A stretch of 64,000 nt of DNA from Suillus spraguei. Taxonomy: Eukaryota > Basidiomycota > Agaricomycetes > Boletales > Suillaceae. Every line of letters starts with the position of its first letter. Position 1 is the stretch's first letter. The position numbers and the translations under genes are program-made. The stretch spans positions 310,001-374,000 of the forward strand of contig JABCPU010000010.1 in assembly GCA_016800925.1 (NCBI GenBank), written 5' to 3'. Positions 12,251 through 24,266 of this stretch are shown here, one piece after another. Below the pieces are notes generated by a model. It saw nothing but the letters and a program-made list of their open reading frames with translations, was not told the DNA's origin and ran no database searches.

Positions 12251-15200
12251 ATGGCACCTGTCGCAGTTGCCCCTACCACAACCACTGAATTCCTTACAAA
12301 CCTCGAGACATCCGTTGTCTCTCCACAACCCAACACCCTCCACGATGTCATCGCTCAAGCTATTGACCGTTATCCATCGCACGAGCTTGCTTTCATAACC
12401 TCCTCGGCACATGATTCCTCCATTCATACGAAGACCTTCAGCGCCTTCAACCAACATGTTCGCAACCTTGCACGTGCCATGCTAGAGTGGAAAAACCCAC
12501 AGGCTCAGTCGTCGTCGTGTATTTGACGGAGCACGAAGACAATATGGCTGCTGTATGGGCCTGTTTGTTGGCCGGCTATGTGCCCTGCTTACAACCCGCG
12601 CTTAGCGCGCAACAGGCGCACAAGGAGGGCCATGTTGCTCACATCAAGAACTTGTTTGGGTCTGCTACTTGGCTGACCAATGAGAATGGTGCTGAGCAAA
12701 TAAGCACAATTTCTGGTCTGGAGGTTCACCTGCTCTCCAAATTAAAATCATCGGCGGAGACATTTTCCGTCTCAGCTGACTGGGTTGCGTACGAGGCTAA
12801 ACCAGACGACGAGGCGATCCTGTTCCTGACATCAGGGTCAACTGGATTTTCGAAGGCGGTCGTGCACACGCACCGCACGATCCTGGCTGCATGCCGTGCG
12901 AAGGGGCAAAGCTATGGCCTTACTTCAGAATCTCGAGTGCTGAACTGTAAGGCGCACTTGGTTTAAATAATATGTTTATTAATAATATGGATGGCATTCA
13001 GGGGTCGGATTTGACCATGTCGCAGGATCGCTGGAAATGCACATCACGCCTTTACTATATGGTGCTTCGCAGCTCCACGTGCACGCATCTGCTGTCCTTG
13101 CTGATCCCCTTCGGCTGCTCAGTTTGATCGACGAAAAGGTATGTTAACATAAAATCACAGCCTCGCACTTCTCTCATCGATCGATTGTTAGTCGATTGAA
13201 CTGGCCTTTGCCCCGAACTTCTTGCTCTCGAAGCTCACGCGTGATCTGGAGAAGCGCACCGACCTCTTCGGACACTTTGACTTGTCCTCCATCAAGCGGA
13301 TCAACAGCGGAGGCGAAGCGGTCGTTTCCAAGACTGCGCAAGCGTTCGCTGCTACCATGAAACGGCTGAGCAAGAACCCCTCGGCTGTATCATTCGTTAT
13401 TTCTGCTGGGTTTGGGATGACGGAAACTTGGTAAGGCTTATTAGACCATATGTGAACATAAACTGAGAATTTTCTACAGCGCCGGGTGTATTTACGATCC
13501 TGTTGATGTCCTCGCAACCGAGCCTGCCCACGAGTTTCTTGATCTCGGGCGACCCATCAATGGTTGCGAAATGCGCGTCGTCGACCCCGCAGACGGTGTT
13601 ACTGTGCGCCGCGACGGAGAGAGCGGCGAGCTCCAGGTTCGCGGACCGATGGTCTTCGTACGTTACTACAACAACGCCGAGGCTACGTCCTCTAGCTTCG
13701 TCGAGGGCGGCTGGTACCGCACTGGCGATGTTGGCATTATCGAGAATGGTGTCATGCGCCTTAGCGGTCGTATCAAGGACACAGTCATCGTCCATGGTGT
13801 CTCGTATGGTATCCCTGAGCTCGAGACCCACCTGCAGACCGTAGAAGGGGTCACACACTCGTTCCTTGCTGCAGCTCCGTACCGTGCCCCTGGGCAGGAG
13901 ACTGAAGGGTTTATCATTTTCTACTCGCCAAGCTTCGACCTCGATGGAGCAGACGCTTCGACAAAGCTCTTTGCCACGCACCGGGCCCTTCGGGATATCT
14001 GTGTGAAAATGGTCACCCTGCCACCTCAGTTTGTCGTTCCCATTCCTGTAAACCAGATGGAAAAGACGACTCTCGGTAAATTGTCTCGTGCGCGTCTGAC
14101 GAGCCTCTTCAAGCAAGGTCAGCTTGCAAAGTACATCTCCCGCTCCGAGGAGCTTCTCAGTGAGGCACGTGGCGCTACGTTTGTAGCCCCGTCCACCGAG
14201 ACGGAGAAGGCGCTTGTCAAGATATATGCTGGCATCTTCAACCTGTCAGAGAACGAGATGTCGGCGAGCGACAACTTCTTCGAACTTGGTGGTACTTCCA
14301 TTGATGTCATTAGGTGAATATATCTACCCCCGCCATAAAGGCAATTTTACTCACATAATCTCCAGGCTCAAGCGTGAGGGAGAGGCACACTTCAACCTAC
14401 CCGAGATCCCCACCATCCAAATCCTCAAGCACCCCGTCATCTCGAGCCTCGCCAACTACGTCAACGCATTGCTCTCCAAGGATAGCCAGACTGAAGAGTA
14501 CGACCCCATCGTTCCCCTCCAACTGACCGGAAACAAGACGCCAATCTTCTTCGTGCACCCTGGTGTCGGAGAGGTTCTTATCTTCGTCAACCTCGCAAAA
14601 TACTTCCAGAACGAGCGTCCCTTTTATGCTCTTCGCGCTCGTGGATTTGAGCCCGGCCACCCTTTCTTCACCTCCATGGATGAGATGGTGTCGTGCTACG
14701 CTGCAGCAGTCAAGAGGACCCAGGCGACGGGACCATATGCTATCGCAGGCTACAGTTACGGTGGTGTTGTCGCATTCGAAGTCGCAAAGCGGCTCGAGGC
14801 TATGGGCGACGAAGTCAAGTTCACCGGTCTTATCAACATCCCTCCTCATATCGCCGACCGCATGCACGAGATCGACTGGACAGGTGGCATGCTCAACTTG
14901 TCATACTTCCTCGGTCTCGTGTCGAAGCATGATGCTAATGATCTTGCGCCTGCTCTGAGACCGATGACGAGGAAGGAGCAGCTCGAGGTGGTGTGGAAGT
15001 TGTCTCCACCTGAACGCCTCGTCGAGCTGCAGCTGACACCTGAGAAGCTCGATCACTGGGTGGACATTGCCGGATCCCTGATCGAGTGCGGAAAAGACTA
15101 CAACCCATCAGGCTCAGTTTGTATGTGTTCCTTTTTTGACTTCATTACCGCTTGCTCATATTCTGAGTCTGTTCAGCCGCAGTCGACGTTTTCTACGCCA

Positions 15201-15382
15201 TCCCTCTCCGCGGCAGCAAGTCAGACTGGCTCAATAACCAGCTGAAGCCATGGTCTGGCTTCAGCCGCGGGGAGCCATCATATACTGATGTGCCTGGGCA
15301 ACACTACACGTTGATGGACTTTGACCATGTCCCGCAGTTCCAGAAGATCTTCCGCGGTCGCCTCGAGGCTCGTGGCCTGTAA
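12251..15382 (+). CDS. atrA: Atromentin synthetase (NRPS-like A-T-TE), one frame break
   Basis: NRPS-like enzyme that activates 4-hydroxyphenylpyruvate and condenses two units to atromentin, precursor of boletoid pulvinic-acid pigments. Six exons: 12251-12946, 13002-13138, 13192-13430, 13480-14313, 14366-15120 and 15177-15382, about 955 codons, the family's normal size. The adenylation domain shows LTSGSTGFSKAVVHTH, FGMTETCAG and GRIKDTVIVHG. The thiolation site is NFFELGGTSIDVIR, with the Ser just before intron 4. The thioesterase has GYSYGG (nucleophile near residue 763) and a late His in DFDHVPQF. The sequence closely follows known AtrA/InvA/GreA enzymes. One base is missing from an A5 run (12491-12495): restoring it rejoins LEW to KPTGSVVVVYLTEHE. 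The rest is open and well conserved, so either a very recent inactivation or a sequence error. No aminotransferase neighbour is present. Confidence 0.93.
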
Positions 15383-15740
15383 AAATTTATGTCTTTCGGA
15401 AGTATCTATTCGATTTCAATTATACCTGTACTTGGAGTGCATGTGTCCCACATTTAATTCGTTCCACTAATATAATTGGATTATTGTTTTCTTATGATAA
15501 GACCTCATTATTTGTTTGGTAGAACGTGAGGAAAGAAGAAGTCTCCTACATCCAGCGCTGCTACAACATGTGCCACTCAGATGTTGCGACATTCCTGCAA
15601 TCATCACAGCTTCTTGTAGTGCGTTCATTCGCGAGTGACACGTATTTCTATTATCTATCCATCTATACTACACATGTATAAAGCACGCCGGCCTCGGGCG
15701 CAATTGTGCCCACCACGCCATAGGTTCTTCATGATGCTGT
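15383..15740. other. Spacer between atrA and Helitron fragment
   Basis: About 360 bp of AT-rich sequence, presumably the 3' UTR and terminator region of atrA. No coding signal is seen. Confidence 0.4.
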
Positions 15741-15744
15741 GTGA

Positions 15745-16520
15745 TTGCATGCACAGCATCCGTCGACCGCATTGGAGAAGACTGCTCTGGAAACCGACAA
15801 CATAGTAGCCACTATAAACTTTGAGGACGCCATTAACATCTTCTTCCCACAAGATATCGTTGAAGATGCTGATACCTGTCTTCATCGCTCATTCCTTTCC
15901 CCTCCCGATATCTACGTTGACAAATTCAATGATAGAATTCTAGATACATTACCAGGCGATTTTCCGCAAACAGACATGAAGCACACACGCACTCACAACA
16001 CAAAACAGAGTCTTCTTTAGTTCGGACAACCTGAAGAAGCCGAACACGCTCCAGTGAGCGCGCCAGAACACACATCCGACTACCTTGCAATGCTAACCCA
16101 TCCTGGAGTGCCTCCCCATCGCCTGGATTTGAAACAAAACTGCGTGTGCGCCATTCAACAAAACCTCTCTGTAGAAAAAGGATTGGTTAGAAATGCGTGG
16201 GTGCGCACAGTGGCTCTACATTGTCGTTTCATTGAAGTCCAACTCATCAATACATTCGAGAGCCACTGCATTCCCCGCATTAACTTTGCGTTTCCATTCA
16301 AATCGTTCATCGTGGACGGTAAATCGAAGCCAGTTTCCCTTGCGGCCTGCGTATGCAACCACATTAACGGGTGTCAAGGGTTAACGCTAGCGCATGCCGT
16401 ACTCGACCTTCGAAGGATCCTGCTGCTCACGGTCAATTGTATGCAGCTTTGTTGAACGCGAAGAGACACGCTGTGTCGATTTGCAGAGACAAACGAGACA
16501 TAGGACAGTGCGAGCATTGT
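15745..16520 (+). mobile_element. Helitron/PIF1-type helicase C-terminal fragment, degenerate
   Basis: Remnant of the large PIF1-like helicase carried by Helitron rolling-circle transposons, common in Agaricomycetes. Readable pieces in order are INIFFPQDIVEDADTCLHRSFL, DKFNDRILDTLPGDF, SAPEHTSDYLAMLTHPGVPPH, LKQNCVCAIQQNLSVEKGLVRNA, and FESHCIPRINFAFPF. After a frame shift near 16320 come FPLRPAYATTLTG and GCQGLTLAHAVLDLRR, the conserved late helicase block that leads to the HGQLY.AL motif. A TAG at 16018-16020 and several frame changes interrupt it. The Walker A/B motifs, the Rep domain and element ends were not found, so only the 3' part survives. (The longer pieces named here are split by positions: first block 15805-15890.). 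Confidence 0.8.
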
Positions 16521-16807
16521 ATTTCCTGAATTGCTATTATAAAAATCAATGTGTAGTACATATCACCGTGTTTACATGGTGTCGACCAAAAAGGTGTCCT
16601 TGTTATAGTAATGGTATGTATTGATAGTACAATGCAGTCTAAACCTTTTCCATATTACTTGATCTGTAGGGTGAAATGTTAGTATTATGGAGCTAAAAAT
16701 CATTAGGTTGTGAATAGAATCATGGTTGAAATAATACTTACCGAATAGGCTGGAAGGGGGGTCATACCTGCAGCAATCGGTTCTTGATCATGAGGTTCGA
16801 GAAACCG

Positions 16808-16890
16808 ACCAACCAGCTGACATAGCTGAGCGATCTGCAGACATAGCTGAGCAATCTGCTGAATCTGCTGAGCGATCTGTTGACATAGGC
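16808..16890. repeat. Short imperfect tandem repeat
   Basis: The unit GACATAGCTGAGCGATCTGC and variants (ending CAATCTG, or starting CTGAATCTG) recur three to four times across about 80 bp. It is seen directly. No function is suggested. Confidence 0.65.
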
Positions 16891-17090
16891 CTTTGCTGAC
16901 AGAAAGAAAGAAAAGGTCAGGGACAGACATCGAGTTATATATAAATACATACGCTCGAACAAGCGCTGCCCCAAGAAGCAAAGCCCAACCCAGACTGCAC
17001 CTTGCACTTCCGCATACATCCCTAGCCGATCATTATCATTGCGTCCACGGGTCACGACAGACCAAAAGACAACATCTAAAGTCACGATGA

Positions 17091-17534
17091 CTAAGATGAA
17101 GAGACGATGCCGATGGCTGGGGTGCGCCAAGCAGGGTCAGGTAGTAAAGCTAAATTAGTGATAGTAAGTTTGATGTCAGGGGCGGAGTTAGTGCACTCAC
17201 CAGGGAAAACATCTATGAAATAATAATAGATGGTAACTCCATGCCAGATGATGGCATGAACAAGCACCCCGGCGGGGTGCCTCCAAGTTCTCGGGAGCAG
17301 AGTTTGAGAACATGCCAATGCTAGCGTTATCAGTAGAACGGCGTGCATGGCCAGCGGATGATATTTGCTCCATAGAGTGTGTGATTGGGACAGGAAGTGT
17401 AAAGATGATGATGCAGTGATAAACGGAATCAATGCGGATACAATGAGAATCATAGTGGAAGCGACGGTGGAAGCCTCATCTGATGTGGTGTTCCGATTCG
17501 ACAAGGATATTGGTGGACTTGCGGTTTCTGACAT
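17091..17534 (-). CDS. Hypothetical membrane protein (gene model uncertain)
   Basis: I do not recognise the family. From the ATG at 17534 (MSETASPP) the frame runs 147 codons with three hydrophobic stretches: around STMILIVSALIPFITA, LAMHAVLLITLALACS and VLVHAIIWHGVTIYYYF. An intron donor (GTGAGT) follows DVFPG near 17203, and a fourth hydrophobic stretch (LFILVIVTLDVVFW) lies further downstream in another frame (17030-17110). The true gene may therefore continue to about 16760 with introns I could not phase. It sits among gene remnants and may itself be one. Confidence 0.35.
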   Translation of the reverse strand: MSETASPPISLSNRNTTSDEASTVASTMILIVSALIPFITASSSLHFLSQSHTLWSKYHPLAMHAVLLITLALACSQTLLPRTWRHPAGVLVHAIIWHGVTIYYYFIDVFPGECTNSAPDIKLTITNLALLPDPAWRTPAIGIVSSS

Positions 17535-17632
17535 TGTATAGGAACTTAGTGGTTGAAAGCTGAGCGTTGAATTTAGGAGGTTCAACGAACGACATTACAT
17601 TAATATAATTACTCCTAAAACTAAAACTATCT

Positions 17633-18472
17633 TTAACTCCTTCCCGCCCCAACCCTCCTGTAGAACAACAGATACGCACATCTCATCGTCTCATCCTTTC
17701 TACCATCCCATTCCCAAACACATCCTCAGCTCTCAAATCCGAAACCAACTCATCGTCAATGCGTATTCACCCCTCACGCGGCTTTGTGGGTGCAGATGAC
17801 ATGTCGATGTTGGGATGGAGGACGTCGAGGGTGTAGTGACCGACTGAGGCTGAGAGGCCGTGGTGGTATCAGTTGGTGAGATTATTTGTGCAATAGGATG
17901 GAGACAGACGCACCTCCAAATAACCGATACCTCGTCCCATTCACCTTCTTTCCCTGGACCATCACTTCATTCCCAACCTACAGCTCTGGCGCAAACGCAA
18001 CCTGCTTCCCCTTTATTGGCACCGTATAAGAATTGCTTTAGGTGGAGGATGAGAATCGGAGGGAGGGACTCGATATGTACTTGTTGAGTCGCATCGAGGG
18101 TAGCGCCTGGGCGGGTTACGGTTGTGACTTGTACGGATTGGGGGGTGGATATATGCGATAGGGCGTCTTTGATTGTGTGGGTCGTGTCGCGCTGTGTTAA
18201 TGTCAATTTTTCAGCAGTCAGCTCAGAAGGGACAGGGAAATGACGAACTTGGATGTCTAGCCGCAGACTACGCCAGTCTTCGACAACGATAGTCTTTTTG
18301 GCGTGGTACGCGGAGGGTGGAACGGAATTTGCTGCCGAATATACGGGCCATGGGAGAGTCGGGACTCGGCTGTCTTTAGTATGGATCCGAAGGAGAAAAG
18401 GGAGTCCTTGCGGAGCGCGTGATGACGGTGCGGTTACGCTTGCCCACTTCGAGCCAGCCGTCTTCTTGTATA
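17633..18472 (-). pseudogene. Ubiquitin C-terminal hydrolase (Ubp3/USP10-like) remnant
   Basis: C-terminal half of a ubiquitin-specific protease in pieces. Reading the minus strand: DGWLEVGKRNRTVITRS, then in another frame RIFGSKFRSTLRVPRQKD, then VVEDWRSLRLDIQ, DALSHISTPQSVQVT, SLPPILILHLKQFLYGANKG, an old intron after NGTRYRLFG, then LSASVGHYTLDVLHPN with the catalytic-His box, IDDELVSDLRAEDVF and a final CAYLLFYRR. At least three frame changes and a TGA between blocks break it. The N-terminal catalytic Cys box is missing. The order and spacing match the Ubp3/USP10 C-terminus of other basidiomycetes, so this is a truncated, decayed copy. A functional gene is presumably elsewhere in the genome. 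Confidence 0.8.
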
Positions 18473-18618
18473 CTATATACATATTATAAGAACGGGGCAT
18501 TGAATCCTGCTTTTCGCGTTGCCGCCAGTGTGCGCCCTCCCCTCGAACCCTACTGCAGCTTGTATTAAAAAGAACCTGATTCAGCGCCTCTTTCGGATGC
18601 TCCCGAGCAAACTCCTGC

Positions 18619-19474
18619 TTAGTTAGTGGTGGCATCAGTGAACGAGGTTGTGGTAAAACCGACAAAGGAGTTGGAGCCATCGAGCACAGTGTAGAAGCGC
18701 TGGATGAATGTGTAGTTATTAAGAAAGCCACACTATTGGCCAGTGGGCATGCGAATGTTGCTAATGATGAGATACCTGGCATCGTCATCACCATCATTAA
18801 ACTGGGAGTTGAGGAAACGAGTCCAGATTTAGGCGTGAGAGGCTCATCCCTAACGCCCAAATATGGACCCGTTGGACTGTAGATTTCCTGTACAGAATGG
18901 TGAACAAGGGGTGTGAGGGTTGACATAATTAACGGTACTACACCACCAACATGGAAGTTTAAGTTCTGCAGGGCACTGTACTGGTAAGAGGAGATAAGGA
19001 GAAGACCGGGTAATGAAAAGAAAGGTGGTGCCAGTATCGACGATACCAGCAGCGGTGAACAAGATCGTCGTGCAGCTGCAGGTAATGCTCTGATCAATAC
19101 CCCAACAGCCCGATGGGGTGATGGTGATAGAACTGAAGCAAAACAATTACTATCAGTCTGGATTGATCTAGGAGCTGAGGTAGCTTACTGAGTAGTTGCA
19201 TTTTTCTCAGTGTTGAACCAACAGGTTGTAGGGGGGCTGCCAAGGCTAAGTGCTGCGGTATGTTGCTTGGTACAGGAATGTTATCAGCACGTCAGCAATG
19301 CGTGTTGCAGTCCCTAAAGGCCACTATACGAGCTTTACCGTGCTGTAAGAGGTTAATAGCAACATTGGAGAAGTTTAGCCTACTGCTGAGGGGGAGGGTG
19401 ATCAGAACTTCAACGGGCGATCCCGTGATTGACAAAACCAAGAGAAATGTCAACAAGGATACAGTGAGGAACAT
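18619..19474 (-). pseudogene. Secreted aspartic protease (A1 family) remnant
   Basis: Decayed pepsin-like protease. The minus strand begins with a signal peptide (MFLTVSLLTFLLVLSITGSP) and pro-region (PLSSRLNFSNVAINLLQHGK, AFRD). The first catalytic DTG lobe is gone. Next comes the second lobe: CWGIDQSITC, AGIVDTGTT with the second catalytic Asp, SSYQYSALQNLNFHVGGV, and, after frame changes, the terminal NNYTFIQRFYTVLDGSN and VGFTTTSFTDATTN before a TAA at 18619. Stops and shifts separate these blocks. The loss of one catalytic lobe means it cannot encode an active enzyme. Confidence 0.8.
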
Positions 19475-20092
19475 GTTGGAAAAGGTCGTGCCCATGGGAC
19501 GTCGGAATGCAGTAGGAGATGGTGCACGGGACAAGTACTATCATATCGTTGAGACTCTAGAATCAGCGATCGGGGCTCTACAGAGCTCACACATGATATT
19601 AAGATTGGTGATTGGCGCTGTGAGGAAATACCAGAGATCAATGTCATGGGTGGTCAAACCTGGGAGGAAAAACACGTATTTGACATAAGTCTGGTCCGGA
19701 CCTGGAGTGAAATTTTGAAATGTAAAGAGGCTCACCAAGCCATATTCTCTGTCCCCTTCAGCGTTTCAGCCCCTCCAAATCTATGATGTTACACCTGCAC
19801 ATTTATTATTCGTGCGCTCCACAGCTTATGCAGTGTGCGCATCAATGATGGATTAGGTATTATTGTATGTCGACGATGTCGAGTCAAAGTCCTACTGCCT
19901 AATAGGGATTTGTGACAACGAGCACGGCTGTCCTGCTTTCCATAGAAAATAACGCTTATAGGTAAATCAACTACCACTTATTACTTGATCTTTACAAACT
20001 GAGACGGAGTTGTTCTCCCAAAGTCTCATCTATCTGAAAAAGAGCTCCAACTTGAAGGATACATCTCGAAGACCAAAACTAGGCGTGGAATT
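19475..20092. other. Intergenic, nothing firmly recognised
   Basis: About 0.6 kb between the protease remnant and the GPI deacylase gene. Open frames on both strands (for example 19541-19738 minus) have no motif. Confidence 0.4.
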
Positions 20093-23000
20093 ATGCTGCC
20101 ATCGACCATGACCAGCAGGACATTCGCGGCTGCCCTGGGATTATTTTCGCTTACTCTGATATATATCTGCTACAATGCAGCAAACTACGTCAGTCTAATA
20201 GTTTCTCCACAAGGATGTCGGATGTCATGGATGTCTCCATCTTACCTCCTCCAACACGAATTCAACACCTCATGGACGCCATTAGCACACCGGTATTCAC
20301 TTTGGTTATACCGAGAGGTGGGATGGGATCCTAGCCAGGTGCGTGTCTAGTGACCTTTCCATTAGCTGCAATCCGATAACTAATGTTCAAGGACTAAATG
20401 ATTATCTCCGCACCTTGCTACTGATAAAGGTCATGGGCGTACCAGTTCTTTTCATCCCTGGAAACGCTGGCTCGTCGCACCAAGTCCGGTCCATCGCATC
20501 CTCTGCTGCAAGACAATATTTTTCGTCTCCTTTTATTATCTCCAGCGACTTTACGGGCCGTGGAATCCAGTCGCTGGACTTTTTTGCTGGTAGGCTCAAA
20601 TTCATTTTCATCTTCATGTAGTCCAAATCTCCCCATAAGCTGCCACGTATCAACAGTCTCGCTGACATGTATCCTTTGCCTAGTGGAATTCAACGAGGAC
20701 CTTTCGGCGTTCCATGGACCTACTATTGAGTCACAGATCGAATACTCCGCTGCAGCGATACCTTACATTCTCTCACGTTATCCTCCTAATACTCGCATCA
20801 TCGTTATGGGCCATTCAATGGGCGGCATCGTAGGGACCGCTCTTCTTCCCTCTGACGACATATCTGCATTGATAACCATGTCCACTCCCCACACGCTACC
20901 ACCCGCACGCTTTGACGCTAGTGTAGATGAGTTATACCGACGAAACGCTGAATTCTTGATGAATGACCCGACGCCCGTCGTCTCGATATGTGGAGGGGCA
21001 ACAGACACGATGATTCCGTCTGAGTCCTGCATTCTACCAGATCCTGGAGATGGGAATCCGGGAAGTGCTATCTACCGCCGTACAGTATTCACATCTGCAC
21101 TGGAGGGAGCATGGACTGGGGTTGGTCATCGCGAAATGGTGTGGTGTCATCAGGTGCGATGGCGGGTTGCTCGTGCTGCCCTCGAGCTTGGAGGAGCAAA
21201 TTCCGACATAGATATGGCAGTTATACTGGACACCTGGCTTAGTAGAAATGGTCGTCTCCCTCCTCCTGCTGCAGGTATAGATATGTCCGATGCAACGACT
21301 TACGAGGCTCTTCCCGAGGGCTTGAATCTGGTCTTGAGAAAACCCACTAGATCTCAGACATATCTCCTCCCTGTACCGCGTGCCCTCGAAACGAACGCTA
21401 CATTCGTCTTGTTTGTATCGCGAGGCAGCATACCCCCCATTGCTCCCCAGCATTCGACCAAACTGCAGGCGTTACCTTACTTTTGCGCGACATCGTCAAA
21501 AATACCATCCTCAGAGTCCGTGTCATGTGTGCCGCTTGAGCCCAGTACTCTGAAGCTCTTACCAAGTCCTATTTTGGGAAAACCTTTTCCAGTACCAAAT
21601 GAAGGATCCGATGAGAGCGAGGGCGTAGTCCTTTTCGAGGCCACGGTACCACGTACACCCAGTGGTGTGGAGGACGCTTGGATCGGTATTCATGTTAACG
21701 CTGCCGATGAAGGTGGCTGGGTGTTTGGAGGATTCGACGAGACTCAGACTTTTCAAAGTGATATTGGCGTCTTTGGTTTGTTTTTCACATCCCTTGGACT
21801 GTTCGTTCTTTTAAAATTTAATTGCACGGTAGATATCATTGCTGGTGGCGCAAAGCTCTCGCTGCAACCTACCGGGCAGAATTTCGTGCGCAGGCACATC
21901 ACTTTTCCGAAGTTGCTCTCGAACGCACTCGTGGTATATACACTCACTCCAAAATCAGTTCGTCCCGTGACGTCTTGTACACGTACGTTTACAGTGCTGC
22001 CGTGATCGAGAATATTGCTGATGATAGTCCTGGTGTAGACTCTTTGTCCTTGCTTCCCCCACTTTTGATGCACAAATCTCATCCAGCAGAAACTCATTAT
22101 TATCGCCTGGAACATGAGGCATCAGTCGCTCTCCATACACATGCATCAGCGCCATACATACCCCTCTCACAGCTTTCTCCTACCTACATTTCAGAGCTAT
22201 GGATATACTCGGTTGGCACTGACTGTGAAGGTGTCAACGAATTTATTTTGACCGTCGACTGGTGGACGAGTATTGGGAGGATTGCCACTAGGTATCCCAC
22301 CACCCTAATAAGCTGGGGTGTAGGTGTGTTGCGCTGTTGATGTTCCGTGCATGGCGTGAAAGCAGGGAGGGTTCGATGCCGAACGTATCACAATCGTTGG
22401 TTGCCTTCATCTGTGGCTTCCTGCCCAAACTGCTTGCTGCATCCTTCGTTATAGCCTTGTTGCCCCTGGGCCCTGAGTACTACTTAGGAACTCGAGGAGA
22501 ACCGTTTCTCGGACTTCTTGCGCCTGTCCTGCTGGTTGTCGCCACAGGTCTGGTATATGTCAGCTGGTGGCTCATATTACTCCTCATGTGGCCTTTAAGA
22601 TTCTTCACCCGGTTTTTGCCATGAAGTAAGTTATTCTCAGTCAAGGGGATAGATTTACTGAAACGATCCATTCCGCAGGAACAGGCGATACGATGACCTG
22701 GGAATGCCACGAAGCATTATCGCTCTCTCGTTTTCATTTCTTTTTGGTGTTCCTGGTGGTCCCATGGCAGATTGCGTTCATGGGGTGCTGGTTGATTCAT
22801 TTATACACATGTGCAAGCTCAGCACATCAAAAGCCTTACCCTGGCATTGTGCCTTCTGTCCAAAGGACACCCATCGAGTCGCGTGAGCGTTTCGATAGCT
22901 GCAAGGCTGACATGCAAGACATTGAACCCAAAGAAATACAGCCCTCCAAAAAACCTGAAATTCAGGACGTGCGCCAGGCTCAGAGTTTGGCCACTATCAC

Positions 23001-23438
23001 CGATACTCTGGATGCTACCCAAGCTTATCATGAGAACACGCATCTTCTCTTGTTGATGACTTGGCTTCTGCCTTTGTCAATGCCTGTACTCGCAGTCTGG
23101 GTGCGAACCCTAATGACTGCTGGGTATACAGCTCCGTTCAACGGCGACCATAATGTCTTCAAGGTTGCACCATTCCTTGTGCTTGTTGAGTTCACAAGTC
23201 ACAGAAAAAGTGCTTTGTTATCGTGAGTGTTGTTTGTTGCGATCGAGATCGAAACTCATCGATTTCGATCAGTGGAGGATCATACCTTCACTGGGGGTAC
23301 CTCATCATCGCCTGTGTCTCATTCTTGCTTGGCTCGCGGGAGGCATACAGGGTGTTTGATGTTGTGAGTTTGTGCATCGGGTGCGCATTAATTGTAAAAT
23401 TCAGTCCTATCCGGTTTGCTAGACACATTGCTACATAA
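20093..23438 (+). CDS. BST1: GPI inositol-deacylase (Bst1/PGAP1), with frame breaks
   Basis: ER membrane lipase that removes the inositol-linked acyl chain from GPI anchors so that GPI proteins can leave the ER. Exon 1 (20093-20338) has a signal-anchor helix. Exon 2 (20430-20589) holds VLFIPGNAGSSHQVRS, and exon 3 from 20684 has FNEDLSA and the nucleophile elbow GHSMGG. Later introns include 21983-22038 and 23223-23272, both in phase. The C-terminal half has several transmembrane segments (around 22400-22620, 22740-22810, 23040-23150, 23280-23360). Conserved sequence changes frame near 22326 (a GTGT tract, one base short) and at the T5 run 22741-22745 (one base extra). Near 22612 there is either another one-base loss or an unusual donor. 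The coding sequence is otherwise well kept, so error or recent loss are both possible. Confidence 0.88.
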
Positions 23439-24266
23439 TGATTTAAAGACTACTTGTTTCCATCATGCAGATATTCACCTTTTGCTGCTAATGGAATGGT
23501 TGCATGGTGGTTTTCGGGGCAGATCACACCACGGTGAGGACCTACTGTCACGGCCTTCTCCATGGTGTGAGCTGGCTCGGATATGAGCGCCTGTGATCCG
23601 ATCCACTAAAGCCCGACACGTCGCAAGAATTCCTCTTATCATAATCCAGTTACTTCTGTGAAATATATATAAAGCATTCGCTACCGGTTTTGTGTTTTTC
23701 CCTCCTGGGTGCTGTATCACCACCACCAGCTCCTCCCAGGACAGTCTACATGAGAGGATTGCCACTCCACAGTCACAGATGTCTGGCGAGGTATCAAGAT
23801 CAGGTGCGAAGACGCGGGTTAGCAAAGTATTGTCATTTCTTGGTGCGGAGGCTTCGCGTAGTTAGGATAGATGCTACACCTGAACTTCGCGGCGCAGCCA
23901 TTCCTCGCTCAGCATCAGTTACGTACTAAATTTGTCATTGTGTATGTTACGAACAAAAGGTTGATGGTTGTTGTTTGGTTCCGACAGTGATTGTGCAAAT
24001 AAAGGGATGAACGCAAAAGGCAAATCGAACAATTGGTTCATTTTTCAACTTGTTCTTTCCTTCCTTCCTAACCTTGCGCTGCCCCCCAAACTCCAATATT
24101 GAACTGTTTTTCAATTGCACTTCTAGAATCTGATCGCCGTTGTCATCTAGACGGCAACCCTTGTTAAGTTTACCCACCTTTTTTCAAGACGTCCAACCTG
24201 CGCGCACCAACCCATACCACCGTTTCGCCTTCAAGCTCAATCAGCGTACGAAACGGTGCAGCAAGG
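23439..24266. other. Intergenic, no gene recognised
   Basis: About 0.8 kb. Open frames at 23475-23929 on both strands lack recognisable motifs. Pyrimidine-rich DNA before 24267 is probably the promoter and leader of the next gene. Confidence 0.45.

Noticed and set aside
17967..19097. Continuous 376-codon minus-strand open frame
   Set aside because: It is a chance frame across two different relics. Its N half overlaps aspartic protease blocks and its C half ubiquitin hydrolase blocks, with parts of each lying in other frames.
23223..23272. Apparent frame break after SHRKSALLS in BST1
   Set aside because: A 50-bp GT-AG intron with matching phase joins it to GGSYLHWGYL, so no lesion is needed here.
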